Source: Candidatus Zixiibacteriota bacterium (GTDB taxonomy: Bacteria; Zixibacteria; MSB-5A5; GN15; FEB-12). From it: 64,000 nt of DNA. The notes under the pieces are model-generated. The model was not told the DNA's origin and did not search any database. It saw only the letters and a list, made by a program, of their open reading frames with translations. The stretch lies in contig JAOUBJ010000001.1 of the NCBI GenBank assembly GCA_029860345.1, forward strand, positions 445,089 through 509,088, written 5' to 3'. Position numbers and translations under genes: made by a program. Shown here piece by piece: positions 19,112-29,049 of this stretch (its first letter is position 1; every line of letters begins with the position of its first letter).

Positions 19112-21457
19112 CTAGTCAAAACTTCCGCCCACGCTCAATGTGAACTTGTTGGTGTTGTAGTTGGACAACTGCCAACTGAAGAAAAGTTTGAGGCCAATCG
19201 GTGGAATCTGCCCTAACCCGAATCCGATCTCTTCATACGAAGTCGGTGCGATGACTATCAGGTCATCGCCCGGCATGTGCGCGTCTTTATCCAGATCGGT
19301 CCAGAACACTCCGCCGTACACGCTAAGAGAAAACGGCAGACTTTTCACAATGGGAAGACCGCTCCGACGGAACAGCCATTTCCCGAAATCATGATTGAGG
19401 TAAACATAAGCAGCCGGACTGCCTCTAAAATTCTTCTCGCCGAGCGTCTTGAAATTCATGTTGCCCGACAGGAATTCATCGCCGAAATCGACTGAAAAAT
19501 ACCGTTGAGGCGGCAGGTGTCTCTCAGAACCCCCGACCATAGCGTGAATAGTGGTCAATCCCGAACCAAAAGTCCGCTGCTGACGCCGAAGTTGTAGTGA
19601 GTAGCGCACAAAATCGAAATCGTTGTCGATGAAATCGGGCGAGGCGTACTCGACATTGAATTCCAGTCGGGTCATCGGTACGCCGGGGAATATGACCACT
19701 TCATTTTTGAGTTTCACCACCGGGCGGGAATCGTAGACCAACCGTGCGAATCCGGAACGAAGGGTGCCTTCAAGTATCTCAGGATTGGGTCTGTGGGCTG
19801 TGTCGGAACGGAAGAAACTGTAGCTGGTGTTGTTGACTTCGTTGTAGTGACGGTGATCGTTGTAGCCTACTCTGAGCCCGATCCGGTTGACCAGTTTCAC
19901 TCTTGTGTAGGCATGTACGCCACGGCTGCGGTAGTAGTCAAGTGGATCGATCTTGTTGAACAGAGCCATCAATGTGGGGTTATAGCTGGTCGTGATCATA
20001 CTCGACACCGGTAGGATATCATCGGTGTAGGTAAGGCCGATGTCGAGTAGCCGCTTTTGCCACAACCGGAAGCGTAACGAGTAACGATGCTGCCATCGCT
20101 GTCGGTCAAAGGCATAGCCGGTTTTGTACCATAGCCTGGTTCTCGGAATTAATCCGCGCTGAGTTCCGGAATACCCAAGGTAGGCGCCTTCGACGCGATT
20201 GAAATGAAAGAAGTCTTCATCGAACAAAGCGCGCGCAACGGTCCTGACCGCACCTCGCAGCAACTTTTTCCCCAACGGTTTGGGAGCGTTCTCAACAGAG
20301 TCGATCCGTTCATAGCCTCGTTGTTCCATAGTTGTCAACGGGATCAACTGGCCGGAGTGCCATGTGGCTGAATCAATGTCGTCGGCTTCGGCGTCGACTT
20401 CGAGAGCGTAGTCAAAAACATCCTTTTCATGCTCGATTTCGAACGAGTAGTTGTGCAGCGCGGCCACATAGTCGGCCGAGTAGATCGGCATTCCCGGAAT
20501 CGGCAGGTCAATATTGGCTGAAAACCCGATTTCGACCGGCATCCAATACTCGTTGTCAAACTGAGTACACCGCTGGCGGTACTTCAGGCTGTCGATAAAC
20601 GGTGTCTCGAAGCCCTCCGAGAAACTGCCGTCGACCCCGACTACTTCGAACGATGAATCGGCGATGTCTATGGTCCCGACGAACAACGGGTCGGCGTTGT
20701 TTTTCGGTTCCAGTTCGAGACGGAAGATCAATTGATCGTCAATGAACACCGTGTCGATCAGGTAGTAATTGTAGTAGTCGAGTGCATCGGTGGCCGTCGG
20801 CGACACCACGGCATAACGGTCAATCTCGATCCGGTTAGCATTGAAATTGAGGATTTCACCGATTGTGACCAGCGTCCCCTCCGCCTGCACATTCGAGCTT
20901 ACTTTTCGCGCGGTGATAATTTCTTTGTATTTATCCGGCTGTTCCCAAAAGCCTTTCATCTGCATCTCGGTGATGAGAACCACGCTCTCAGTGTCCGATT
21001 TGGATTCATCCAGGATCACCAGGCGCGTGTATGCATCGAAATCATAGCTGCCGAGCCGCGACAGGATTTCTTCTTTTCGTCGGATGGCCTCCATTATGAT
21101 GCGCTGAGCAGGATCATAAGCGCGACTGTAAACAGTGGTGCCGGGAACTTCGATCAGTGCCGAAGGCAGCTCGGCATTCAACATCTGGTCGATCTCGGTG
21201 ACCTCAATCTCGCTGATTACCGAGTAATGGGCGACATGGCTGAACTTAAGTTGGTAGCTGCCCGGATCGAGACGAATCCGATACGATCCCTGGTCGTTGG
21301 CCAGCATCGAGCGTGAAGTTCCCACCACCCGCACGGTGGCGCCCGACAGCGGCTCGCCGGTTTCCTGGCCGGTCACTTTGCCGGTGACAACACCCGCCCG
21401 GATTTGCGACACCAATAGGATCACCCCCAGAAGAACAGTTAAAACTGACAATCGCAT
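19112..21457 (-). CDS. CarboxypepD_reg-like / DUF5686 outer-membrane protein
   Basis: A 781-residue protein. After a signal peptide (LSVLTVLLGVILLVSQIRAG) comes a carboxypeptidase regulatory-like domain (GVVTGKVTGQETGEPLSGATVRVVGTSRS, about 22-105), then a long region typical of DUF5686 (AYDPAQRIIMEAIRRKEE..., YDFDAYTRLVI), and a C-terminal half of alternating strands ending in SLSVYGGVFWTDLD and KFTLSVGGSFD, which suggests a beta-barrel. Family members are common in Bacteroidetes outer membranes; their substrate is not established. ATG at 21457 follows AGAGGA by about six bases. A frame extension to 21490 has no such site. Confidence 0.87.
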   Translation of the reverse strand: MRLSVLTVLLGVILLVSQIRAGVVTGKVTGQETGEPLSGATVRVVGTSRSMLANDQGSYRIRLDPGSYQLKFSHVAHYSVISEIEVTEIDQMLNAELPSALIEVPGTTVYSRAYDPAQRIIMEAIRRKEEILSRLGSYDFDAYTRLVILDESKSDTESVVLITEMQMKGFWEQPDKYKEIITARKVSSNVQAEGTLVTIGEILNFNANRIEIDRYAVVSPTATDALDYYNYYLIDTVFIDDQLIFRLELEPKNNADPLFVGTIDIADSSFEVVGVDGSFSEGFETPFIDSLKYRQRCTQFDNEYWMPVEIGFSANIDLPIPGMPIYSADYVAALHNYSFEIEHEKDVFDYALEVDAEADDIDSATWHSGQLIPLTTMEQRGYERIDSVENAPKPLGKKLLRGAVRTVARALFDEDFFHFNRVEGAYLGYSGTQRGLIPRTRLWYKTGYAFDRQRWQHRYSLRFRLWQKRLLDIGLTYTDDILPVSSMITTSYNPTLMALFNKIDPLDYYRSRGVHAYTRVKLVNRIGLRVGYNDHRHYNEVNNTSYSFFRSDTAHRPNPEILEGTLRSGFARLVYDSRPVVKLKNEVVIFPGVPMTRLEFNVEYASPDFIDNDFDFVRYSLQLRRQQRTFGSGLTTIHAMVGGSERHLPPQRYFSVDFGDEFLSGNMNFKTLGEKNFRGSPAAYVYLNHDFGKWLFRRSGLPIVKSLPFSLSVYGGVFWTDLDKDAHMPGDDLIVIAPTSYEEIGFGLGQIPPIGLKLFFSWQLSNYNTNKFTLSVGGSFD

Positions 21458-21742
21458 AGATTTCCTCTCATATCTGTGGTCTCGATTCACCGGGGGCCGC
21501 GTTGAATCTACAGCGAACCCGTGACGTAATCAAGGGCAAAATCGGTCGTGAGCGGTCAGACAAGTTGGAGTGGTGTGATGATCTTCCTTGCTCATCGGTT
21601 GGCAGTCTCTTAGATTCAATCATTGTGCTCAAGAACTCGACAGTCGGTCATAATAAACAGCCAAACAAACCGGCAACACTTGTTGGAACCTGACAGTGTG
21701 GCGTTTGTTGCATACTGGTAACGAAAGACAGGAGAATGCGAA
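21458..21742. other. Divergent spacer upstream of the respiratory operon
   Basis: No gene is seen between the DUF5686 gene (minus) and the operon leader (plus). A promoter for the respiratory operon is expected here. CATAAT near 21650 and CTGACA...CATACT near 21694-21720 are the best boxes, but spacing or -35 match is poor in both, so I do not assign one. Confidence 0.4.
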
Positions 21743-21799
21743 GTGACTAATAAACCGAAACACCGAATCAGGCTTGATGCCATAGCGGACCGGACTTGA
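21743..21799 (+). CDS. 18-codon leader ORF coupled to ctaB (or ctaB 5' end with a frameshift)
   Basis: GTG at 21743 lies eight bases after AGGAG and starts an 18-residue peptide (MTNKPKHRIRLDAIADRT) whose TGA ends two bases before the ctaB ATG at 21801. The ctaB ATG itself has no clear ribosome site. One reading is translational coupling from a leader peptide. The other is that these codons are the true N-terminus of CtaB, split by a one-base insertion near 21796: removing one T gives a continuous frame into MRAYLELTKP. CtaB proteins usually have more residues before the first membrane segment, which fits the second reading. Confidence 0.45.
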   Translation: MTNKPKHRIRLDAIADRT

Positions 21800-21800
21800 G

Positions 21801-22649
21801 ATGCGCGCCTATCTGGAACTCACCAAACCGACTATAATGTTGCTGGTCACTTTCACCGGTGCGGCTGCGCTGATCGTCGAGGGAAGTTTGCTTTCGTCTC
21901 CTATCCGCTTGTTTTTGGTGCTGATCGGGCTTTTTCTGACCGGCGGCGCGGCCAACGGTCTTAACCAATATTTCGAACGAGAGATCGATGCCAAGATGTC
22001 TCGCACCGCAGGACGACGCCCTCTGCCGACCGGTCGGGTCAAACCGTCCCATGCGCTGGCTTTTTCGATATTGATCGGCGTGGCCGGTGTTGTCTTGTTC
22101 GCCACCTGGTTCAACCTGCTCACGGCGGCGCTGGCTTTGGGCAATATTCTCTTCTACGGTCTGTTTTACACATTATATCTAAAACCGTCGACCCCACAGA
22201 ACATCGTAATCGGCGGGATTGCCGGCGCTATGGCGCCAGTCGGGGCCTGGACAGCGGCCACCGGCCGGATGGAGGCACTACCGTGGCTGATGTTCCTGCT
22301 CATATTTCTGTGGACTCCGCCGCACTTCTGGACACTGGCCATGAGGCTCAAAGATGATTACAAAAAAGCCGAGTTGCCCATGTATCCATTGGTCAAAGGT
22401 GATCAGGCGGCGCTGGACAGCATTTTTCGGTATACATTGGTTTTGTTCGGGCTCAGCTTGAGCCTGGTGTTCTTTGGCATGCAGTGGCTGTATATGACCG
22501 TGGCGCTGCTTTTGGGCAGCGTGTACCTGGTTAAGACCTGGATCGCCAAGCGGGGCGCCGGACCGAACCGTCTGGCGGGGCTCTTCAGGTTTTCTCTGAT
22601 TTACCTGTTTGGCCTGTTTACGGCCATTATAGTGGATCGCTTTGTCTGA
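21801..22649 (+). CDS. ctaB: Protoheme IX farnesyltransferase (heme O synthase)
   Basis: A 282-residue UbiA-family membrane enzyme that adds a farnesyl group to heme B to make heme O, the precursor of heme A for the downstream oxidase. The first Asp-rich site is in ANGLNQYFEREIDAKM (N...D..M) followed by RTAGRRPLPTGR. The second region is DDYKKAELPMYPLVKGD, after the family phrase WTPPHFWTLAMR. Eight to nine membrane segments are expected and seen. The N-terminus before YLELTKP is unusually short. It opens the respiratory operon. Confidence 0.95.
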   Translation: MRAYLELTKPTIMLLVTFTGAAALIVEGSLLSSPIRLFLVLIGLFLTGGAANGLNQYFEREIDAKMSRTAGRRPLPTGRVKPSHALAFSILIGVAGVVLFATWFNLLTAALALGNILFYGLFYTLYLKPSTPQNIVIGGIAGAMAPVGAWTAATGRMEALPWLMFLLIFLWTPPHFWTLAMRLKDDYKKAELPMYPLVKGDQAALDSIFRYTLVLFGLSLSLVFFGMQWLYMTVALLLGSVYLVKTWIAKRGAGPNRLAGLFRFSLIYLFGLFTAIIVDRFV

Positions 22650-22854
22650 GGAGCGGCGTGGTACGATGATTTGTCCGGACATTGGCGCAGGTGGGAACCG
22701 TCCGAATGATGTACTGTTATGGTACACAATGAGCGGCGCCGACATTTGCCGCAGAAGAAAAACGATGCAGGATTAGAGAAAGTGACCACCCACCGAGCGG
22801 ACACGGTGGGGCAATGACAACGACTGAGAAACGAAGACATAACGAGACGCAGGT

Positions 22855-23502
22855 TTGGCACAATTCTTTCCCAAATGGACCAATCGGCTGCCGCTATACG
22901 TCGGCCTCGGCGTAGTTCTGACAGCGGTCGGCGTGGTTGCCTCGGTCTGGTATTTTGGATCGCCCTGGTACACCGATGTAGGCTATCAACCGGTACAGCC
23001 GGTTGCCTACAGCCACAAACTGCATGCCGGTGATCTGGGCTTGGACTGTCGTTACTGCCACACCAACGTCGAACGGTCGGCGGTAGCATCGTTGCCGCCG
23101 ACTCAGACTTGCATGAACTGCCACAAGTTTATCCTGCCGGAGAGCGAAAAGCTGGCCCCGGTGCGAGCCAGTTGGGAATCTGGCCAGCCGATAGAATGGG
23201 TGCGCGTTCACAATCTGCCCGACTATGCCTACTTTGACCACAGCGCACATGTCACGGCCGGAGTTGGGTGTGTCTCCTGCCACGGCAACGTGGCCCGGAT
23301 GGAGGTAGTGCGGCAGGTTGAGCCGTTGAGCATGTCCTGGTGCCTGGACTGTCATCGCAATCCGGAGCCGCACCTGAGGCCGGTTGAAGAGGTGACCAAC
23401 ATGACCTGGTCGCCGCGCCAGGATCATGACCAGTTCGCCAAAGACCATATCGAAAAGATGAAGCTCTCCCCCTCGACCGATTGTTCCAGGTGCCACCGAT
23501 GA
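22855..23502 (+). CDS. actA: Alternative complex III subunit A, pentaheme cytochrome c
   Basis: A 215-residue membrane-anchored multiheme cytochrome of alternative complex III, the quinol:electron-acceptor oxidoreductase that replaces bc1. One N-terminal membrane helix (about 12-34) is followed by five CxxCH sites: CRYCH, CMNCH, CVSCH, CLDCH and CSRCH. The phrase YTDVGYQPVQPVAYSHKLHAGDLGLDC is typical of ActA. The start is TTG at 22855, giving MAQFFPKW, which matches the family N-terminus; the nearby ATG at 22814 is out of frame. It overlaps actB by 4 bp. The 205 bp after ctaB holds no recognised gene. Confidence 0.95.
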   Translation: MAQFFPKWTNRLPLYVGLGVVLTAVGVVASVWYFGSPWYTDVGYQPVQPVAYSHKLHAGDLGLDCRYCHTNVERSAVASLPPTQTCMNCHKFILPESEKLAPVRASWESGQPIEWVRVHNLPDYAYFDHSAHVTAGVGCVSCHGNVARMEVVRQVEPLSMSWCLDCHRNPEPHLRPVEEVTNMTWSPRQDHDQFAKDHIEKMKLSPSTDCSRCHR

Positions 23503-26465
23503 GTGACAAGATAAAGATCGAACAGCAACAATACTGGCGCAGTCTCGAAGCAAGAGCCGCCGGCGGCGAAGTCTTCGACCCGGTACCTGACAGCGCCGGG
23601 CATAGCAGCGACAACTCCTGGTCGCGACGCAGTTTTCTGACCCTTATGGGCGCTTCAATGGCCATGGCCGGGTTGGCCTCATGCCGCCGTCCCAAAGAGA
23701 GAATCATCCCCTACGTGCAGGCGCCGGAGGAAATCGTTCCCGGCAATCCCAAACAGTATGCCACCACCATGCCGTTCGGCAATCGGTCCTACGGCGCCCT
23801 GGTGACAACCCACGAGGGCCGACCGACCAAGATCGAGGGGAACCCGCTGCATCCGTCGTCGTTGGGTGCGGCCAGTGCTTACATGCAAGCGTCGATCCTT
23901 GATCTGTACGATCCGGATCGGGCCGGTGGCGTGGTGCACGACGGTGTCGACGCATCATGGGATTATTTCGTGGCACATTGGAAGACGCTCGAAGAGAAGT
24001 TTCTTGCCAACGAAGGTGAGGGGCTGGCCGTTCTGGCCGAACCGTTCGCCTCGCCGACACTGTTCAGGCTCAAACGTGAGTTTGAGAAACGCTTCCCCAG
24101 AGCGACCTGGGCGACATGGGAGCCGGTGAGTGATGAGAATGTGGTTAAAGGTCGAAAACTGGCCAGCTATACACCGTCCGAAGATCACCGACAGGTTTAC
24201 CGACTTGATCTTGCGAAGGTGATCGTAGCCGTCGACTCAGACTTCCTGCTTGGCGAACCGGAGAGTATCACGATGGCTCGCGGGTTCGCCAGTGGCCGCA
24301 AAGTGGCGACTGAGAACGATGAGATGAACCGGCTATATGTGGTTGAAAGCGCTCACACCGTTACCGGTGCTTCTGCCGACCACAGACTCCGGCTCAAACC
24401 GTCGGAGATCGGGCCATTCCTGAAAGCCCTGGCGGTCGAGTTGAAAAAACAGGGGCTCAATCTCGGCGACATTCCGGAAAGTCACGGTTTCGGTGAACAT
24501 TCTCAGAGCATCGCAGTCATGGCACGAGACCTAATGGCTGCACAAGGAAGCGCTGTCATTCTTGCCGGACTCCATTTATCGCCGGAGGTACACGGTCTGG
24601 TTGCGCTCCTGAACGATGTTATGGCTGGAGAACCAATTGTCCGTTGGGTTCGTGGGGGTTCATCGTCGGTAGCCGACACAAGCGCTTTAGGTTCTTTTGC
24701 CGCCGACGTTTCTGAAGGTCACATCGACACAATGGTTATCTTGAGTGGTAACCCTGTCTTCGATATGCCGGCCGATGTGGATTTTAAGAGACTACTGAAG
24801 AACACCAGAAACACCATGCATGTCTCGCTTCACCGAAATGAGACGGCGCAAGAGTGCAACTGGTATCTTCCTAAGGCTCATTACCTCGAATCCTGGTCTG
24901 ACGCGCGCGCTGCTGATAGTACCTACAGTGTAATTCAGCCCACGATTGAACCGCTGCACGGCGCGAAAAGCGAAGTGGAACTGCTGTCGCTCATGGTGTC
25001 GGGAACTGATAAATCCAGTCATGAAATCGTTCGTGATACGTTTAAGTGGATGATGTCCTCCGGTGACTTCGAGAAATCCTGGCAACGTGTGCTCCACGAT
25101 GGTATTGTCCGCCTGGAACCGGAAGGACCCGGGCCACGACCGAATCCGAACGCTGCGAAGTCGATCCTCGAAAACCGCGTGTTCGCGCGACAAGTGACTG
25201 AGGCCTCTAACCTTGAAGTCATCTTCACGCCCAGCTACTCTACTTATGATGGGCGATTCGCTAACAACGGTTGGTTGCAGGAGTTGCCCGACCCGGTCAC
25301 CAAACTGGCCTGGGACAATGCAGCGCTGATCAGTCCGACAACAGCCAACGAGTTTGATCTTGTCAACGGTGATATCGTAACGCTGGCCCTAAAGGGACGC
25401 AGTATTGAGATACCTATCTGGATCGTGCCGGGGCAAGCTGACCAAACGGTGATACTGCCGCTGGGCTACGGACGGACCCAGGCCGGTCGTGTCGGCAGCA
25501 ATGTCGGCGTGAACACATACGAGCTTCGCACCACCGACGCCATGCATTTCGCCACCGGTCTCTCAATGACCAAAACGGGACGTCGCCGCGATGACATGGC
25601 CAACACGCAGGATCATTCCAGTATGGAGGGCCGTCCCATCGTGCGCGAAGCAACTCTTGACGAATACAAAAAACATCCGGAATTCGCGCGTGAGATGGTT
25701 GAACATCCGCCTTTGACATCGCTGTGGGAAGAGCATGATTACAGCGAGGGATACCAGTGGGGCATGGCCATTGATCTCAACGCCTGTATCGGCTGCAACG
25801 CCTGTGTGGTGGCCTGCCAAAGTGAGAACAATATTCCGGTGGTCGGGCGCGAACAAGTGCAAAAAGGTCGTGAGATGCACTGGCTGCGAGTCGATCGCTA
25901 TTTCAACGGCGAGCCTGAGAATGCGCTCATGGTTCATCAGCCGGTGGCTTGTCAGCATTGTGAGAACGCCCCCTGTGAGCAGGTTTGTCCGGTGGCCGCG
26001 ACCGTGCACGACAAAGAGGGCCTGAATACGATGGTGTACAACCGTTGTATCGGGACGCGCTATTGTGCCAACAATTGCCCCTACAAAGTGCGCCGGTTTA
26101 ATTTTTTCAATTTCACCAAAGACATTCCGGAAACGACTCAGATGGCGCAGAACCCGGATGTCACCGTGCGCTCTCGCGGCGTTATGGAAAAGTGTACATA
26201 TTGTACTCAACGAATCAATCGCGCCCGTCGCGACACCAAACTTGCCGGGGCCAAGTTGAATGATGGTGACGTAGTCACAGCTTGTCAACAAACCTGCCCG
26301 ACCGGCGCTATCGTGTTTGGTGATATTAACGATCCGAACAGCGAAGTCTCCAAAGTGAAAAAACGCAACCGTGGCTATGAGTTGCTGTCCGAGTTGAATG
26401 TCAAGCCGCGCACGTCGTTCCTGGCCAAGATACGCAACCCCAACCCGGAGCTTGAGGAAAGTTAA
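23499..26465 (+). CDS. actB: Alternative complex III subunit B (molybdopterin-like plus iron-sulfur)
   Basis: A 988-residue fusion typical of ActB. It has a twin-arginine signal (SRRSFL, residues 42-47) with a lipobox-like LASC after it, a long molybdopterin-oxidoreductase-like region that in this family binds no cofactor (about 65-740), and a C-terminal ferredoxin-like domain (about 755-945). The latter carries four cysteine clusters: [37 protein letters not shown] and CTYCTQ...CQQTCP. Electrons from quinol pass through these clusters to the c-hemes. ATG at 23499 overlaps the actA stop (ATGA); the frame's earlier ATG at 23481 lies inside actA. Confidence 0.95.
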   Translation: MSDKIKIEQQQYWRSLEARAAGGEVFDPVPDSAGHSSDNSWSRRSFLTLMGASMAMAGLASCRRPKERIIPYVQAPEEIVPGNPKQYATTMPFGNRSYGALVTTHEGRPTKIEGNPLHPSSLGAASAYMQASILDLYDPDRAGGVVHDGVDASWDYFVAHWKTLEEKFLANEGEGLAVLAEPFASPTLFRLKREFEKRFPRATWATWEPVSDENVVKGRKLASYTPSEDHRQVYRLDLAKVIVAVDSDFLLGEPESITMARGFASGRKVATENDEMNRLYVVESAHTVTGASADHRLRLKPSEIGPFLKALAVELKKQGLNLGDIPESHGFGEHSQSIAVMARDLMAAQGSAVILAGLHLSPEVHGLVALLNDVMAGEPIVRWVRGGSSSVADTSALGSFAADVSEGHIDTMVILSGNPVFDMPADVDFKRLLKNTRNTMHVSLHRNETAQECNWYLPKAHYLESWSDARAADSTYSVIQPTIEPLHGAKSEVELLSLMVSGTDKSSHEIVRDTFKWMMSSGDFEKSWQRVLHDGIVRLEPEGPGPRPNPNAAKSILENRVFARQVTEASNLEVIFTPSYSTYDGRFANNGWLQELPDPVTKLAWDNAALISPTTANEFDLVNGDIVTLALKGRSIEIPIWIVPGQADQTVILPLGYGRTQAGRVGSNVGVNTYELRTTDAMHFATGLSMTKTGRRRDDMANTQDHSSMEGRPIVREATLDEYKKHPEFAREMVEHPPLTSLWEEHDYSEGYQWGMAIDLNACIGCNACVVACQSENNIPVVGREQVQKGREMHWLRVDRYFNGEPENALMVHQPVACQHCENAPCEQVCPVAATVHDKEGLNTMVYNRCIGTRYCANNCPYKVRRFNFFNFTKDIPETTQMAQNPDVTVRSRGVMEKCTYCTQRINRARRDTKLAGAKLNDGDVVTACQQTCPTGAIVFGDINDPNSEVSKVKKRNRGYELLSELNVKPRTSFLAKIRNPNPELEES

Positions 26466-26468
26466 GGC

Positions 26469-27875
26469 GTGAGTTCTGATACCCACAAATCGGACACGGC
26501 TGTCCTGGAGCCACCACTGATCGGTGGCGATCCGACATTTGAATCGATCACCCAGGATGTCTCCCGGATCGTCGAGCGAAAGCCGCCCAAGTACTGGTAT
26601 CCGGCTTTTACAGTTTCGTTGGCCGGTGCGTTGATGTTGTTCGGCTTGATCGGCTATCTTGTCTGGGAGGGGACCGGTATCTGGGGTCTGAACAATCCGG
26701 TTGGATGGGGTTGGGCCATTGTCAATTTTGTCTTTTGGGTCGGTATCGGTCATGCCGGAACATTGATTTCCGCAATTCTATTTTTGCTTCGTCAACGCTG
26801 GCGGACATCGATCAATCGGTTCGCCGAGGCCATGACGATTTTCGCGGTGATATGCGCCTTGATGTTTCCGACTATACATGTCGGTCGCATGTGGGTCATT
26901 CACTGGACCCTGCCGCTGCCGAACCAGATGAGCATGTGGCCGAATTTCCGCTCACCTCTGTTGTGGGATACCTTTGCAGTTGGGACGTACTTTATATGCT
27001 CGTTCTTGTTTTGGTATGTCGGCCTGATACCGGACCTGGCAACGCTGCGCGAACGCGCCGTGGGACGTATCAGGAAATTCTTCTACGGCATCTTCTCGCT
27101 CGGCTGGCGCGGCGGCAACCGTCAATGGCGCCATTATGAAGTCGCCTACCTGGTGCTGGCCGGTATCTCAACACCGCTGGTGCTCTCAGTACACAGTATC
27201 GTCAGCACCGACTTCGCCACCAGTTTACTTCCCGGCTGGCACACCACGATTTTCCCGCCGTATTTTGTCGCCGGTGCTATCTTTTCAGGTTTCGCCATGG
27301 TGATGACTTTGTCGGTGATCGCACGGCAACTGTACGGCCTGACCCACATCATCACTCTCAAGCATCTCGAACGCATGTGCATTATCATGTTGGTAACAGG
27401 AAGCATGGTCGGCTACGCCTACGCCACTGAGTTTTTCATCGCCTGGTATTCCGGCAACGAGTACGAATCCTTTGCCTTCATAAATCGTGCTTTCGGCCCC
27501 TATGCCTGGGCCTACTGGATAATGATCTCGTGCAACGTGATAGTGCCGCAATTGTTTTGGTTCAAGAAACTTCGCACCACCATCTGGGTCATGTTTATAG
27601 CGTCGATTCTGATTAACGTCGGCATGTGGTTCGAACGGTTCGTGATCGTCATGACCCTGCACCGCGATTATCTACCATCGGCCTGGGACTACTACTCGCC
27701 CACGATTTACGACATTGGAATCTTCGTGGGATCGTTTGGGCTGTTCTTCACTCTCTTCTTATTGTTCCTGAGATACATGCCGATGGTGGCCATGTCCGAA
27801 GTGAAAGGTGTCCTGCCACAGGCGGAAGTACATCACAAGGAAGCTTCCACCGTTGCCGCCGGAGAGGTGCCATGA
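26469..27875 (+). CDS. actC: Alternative complex III subunit C (NrfD-like quinol-binding membrane subunit)
   Basis: A 468-residue NrfD/PsrC-type protein with about ten membrane helices. Family phrases are [98 protein letters not shown] and [16 protein letters not shown]. ActC holds the quinol site in alternative complex III. The start is GTG at 26469, three bases after the actB stop. It overlaps actD by 4 bp. Confidence 0.95.
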   Translation: MSSDTHKSDTAVLEPPLIGGDPTFESITQDVSRIVERKPPKYWYPAFTVSLAGALMLFGLIGYLVWEGTGIWGLNNPVGWGWAIVNFVFWVGIGHAGTLISAILFLLRQRWRTSINRFAEAMTIFAVICALMFPTIHVGRMWVIHWTLPLPNQMSMWPNFRSPLLWDTFAVGTYFICSFLFWYVGLIPDLATLRERAVGRIRKFFYGIFSLGWRGGNRQWRHYEVAYLVLAGISTPLVLSVHSIVSTDFATSLLPGWHTTIFPPYFVAGAIFSGFAMVMTLSVIARQLYGLTHIITLKHLERMCIIMLVTGSMVGYAYATEFFIAWYSGNEYESFAFINRAFGPYAWAYWIMISCNVIVPQLFWFKKLRTTIWVMFIASILINVGMWFERFVIVMTLHRDYLPSAWDYYSPTIYDIGIFVGSFGLFFTLFLLFLRYMPMVAMSEVKGVLPQAEVHHKEASTVAAGEVP

Positions 27876-28414
27876 GCAGGGCCACCGCGAAACTGGTCGG
27901 ACTGCTGGCGCAATTTGACACGCCCCAGGCATTGCTCGATGCAGCCCAGGTCGTGCACAAAGCCGGCATCAAAAAGTTTGACAGTCATTCGCCGTTCGCG
28001 ATTCACGGTATGGACGATGCTATGGGGCTGAAACGTTCGCCCCTTGGTTACATTGTCGGTGTGATGGGGACCATCGGTCTTCTGGGCGCGCTTGGTTTGC
28101 AGTACTGGACCAGTTCACAGGCGTATCCGTTGGTAATTTCGGGCAAGCCGCTCTTCTCATACCAGGCATTCGTGCCGGTGACGTTTGCAATCACGGTGTT
28201 ACTGTCGGCCTTTGGAGCTTTCTTCGGTCTGCTCGGTCTTAACCGCCTGCCGCGACTGAACCATCCGCTGTTCAACTCCGATAAGTTCAGCCGCGTGGTC
28301 GATGGTGGCTTCTTTATCAGCATAGAGGCCGACGATCCTGAGTTTGAAGATGCGAAGGTGAGACAATTACTGACCTCGTTGGGGGCGAATTCGATAGAGG
28401 AGGTGCGCGAGTGA
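27872..28414 (+). CDS. actD: Alternative complex III subunit D (DUF3341)
   Basis: A 180-residue protein with the DUF3341 layout: a soluble N-terminal part beginning [50 protein letters not shown], two membrane helices (about 60-85 and 100-120, separated by [21 protein letters not shown]), and a C-terminal ferredoxin-like piece ([23 protein letters not shown]). The start is ATG at 27872, overlapping the actC stop; a longer frame upstream is inside actC. It overlaps actE by 4 bp. Confidence 0.95.
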   Translation: MSRATAKLVGLLAQFDTPQALLDAAQVVHKAGIKKFDSHSPFAIHGMDDAMGLKRSPLGYIVGVMGTIGLLGALGLQYWTSSQAYPLVISGKPLFSYQAFVPVTFAITVLLSAFGAFFGLLGLNRLPRLNHPLFNSDKFSRVVDGGFFISIEADDPEFEDAKVRQLLTSLGANSIEEVRE

Positions 28415-29049
28415 CGCGATGCGCCCTAAAAACGATTGTTTCGGTGTCGCTTCTGGCGCTCGTATGTTTGGCTGGCATCTCCTGTGTTCGTGAGCGGGTA
28501 TCAGAACGCGAACCTATCCATCTCAATCCCAACATGGACGATCAACCCAAGTACAAAGCGCAATCTTCAAGTGAGTTTTTCGACGATGGTTCAGCCATGC
28601 GCCGGCCGGTCGAGGGAACGGTGGCCCGCGGTGACTTGCGCGACGACGTAGCTTACTTCACCGGTAAAGACGGCTTTGGAACGTTTATTGCCCACATGCC
28701 GACCGCGATAACCAAGGCATCCTTGAAACGCGGCCGAGAACGATTTGATATCTACTGCGCGCCCTGCCACGGACGGGTCGGCGACGGACGCGGGATCATG
28801 ATCCAGTACCAGTATGCACCACCGCCGTCGTTCCATAACGAACGTGTTCGCAGAATGTCGGATGGAGAAGTTTTCGACATAGTTACCAACGGTGTCCGCA
28901 ACATGCCGTCATATAAGCATCAGCTACCGGTCGATGACCGCTGGGCCATCATCGGATACCTGAGAGCCCTCCAACGCAGTCAGAATGCTACTCTCGACGA
29001 CCTGCCTGAGCAGATTCAAGATAGCCTGAAGCAGGTGGAACAACCATGA
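28411..29049 (+). CDS. actE: Alternative complex III subunit E, monoheme cytochrome c lipoprotein
   Basis: A 212-residue lipoprotein cytochrome. GTG at 28411 overlaps the actD stop (GTGA). The signal ends in the lipobox LAGISC. One heme site, CAPCHG (about residues 116-121), and a downstream Met in NGVRNMPSYKHQLP provide the axial ligands; the fold closes with DDRWAIIGYLRALQRSQ. ActE passes electrons from the complex, here most likely to the heme c on oxidase subunit II encoded downstream. It overlaps actF by 4 bp. Confidence 0.95.
   Translation: MTRCALKTIVSVSLLALVCLAGISCVRERVSEREPIHLNPNMDDQPKYKAQSSSEFFDDGSAMRRPVEGTVARGDLRDDVAYFTGKDGFGTFIAHMPTAITKASLKRGRERFDIYCAPCHGRVGDGRGIMIQYQYAPPPSFHNERVRRMSDGEVFDIVTNGVRNMPSYKHQLPVDDRWAIIGYLRALQRSQNATLDDLPEQIQDSLKQVEQP

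Noticed and set aside
22814-22860. ATG at 22814 as the actA start
   Set aside because: It is in a different frame from the ActA coding sequence. TTG at 22855 gives the family-typical MAQFFPKW start.
25563-26753. 396-codon minus-strand frame across actB and actC
   Set aside because: It lies opposite the iron-sulfur domain of actB and the start of actC, both confidently identified. The translation shows no domain.
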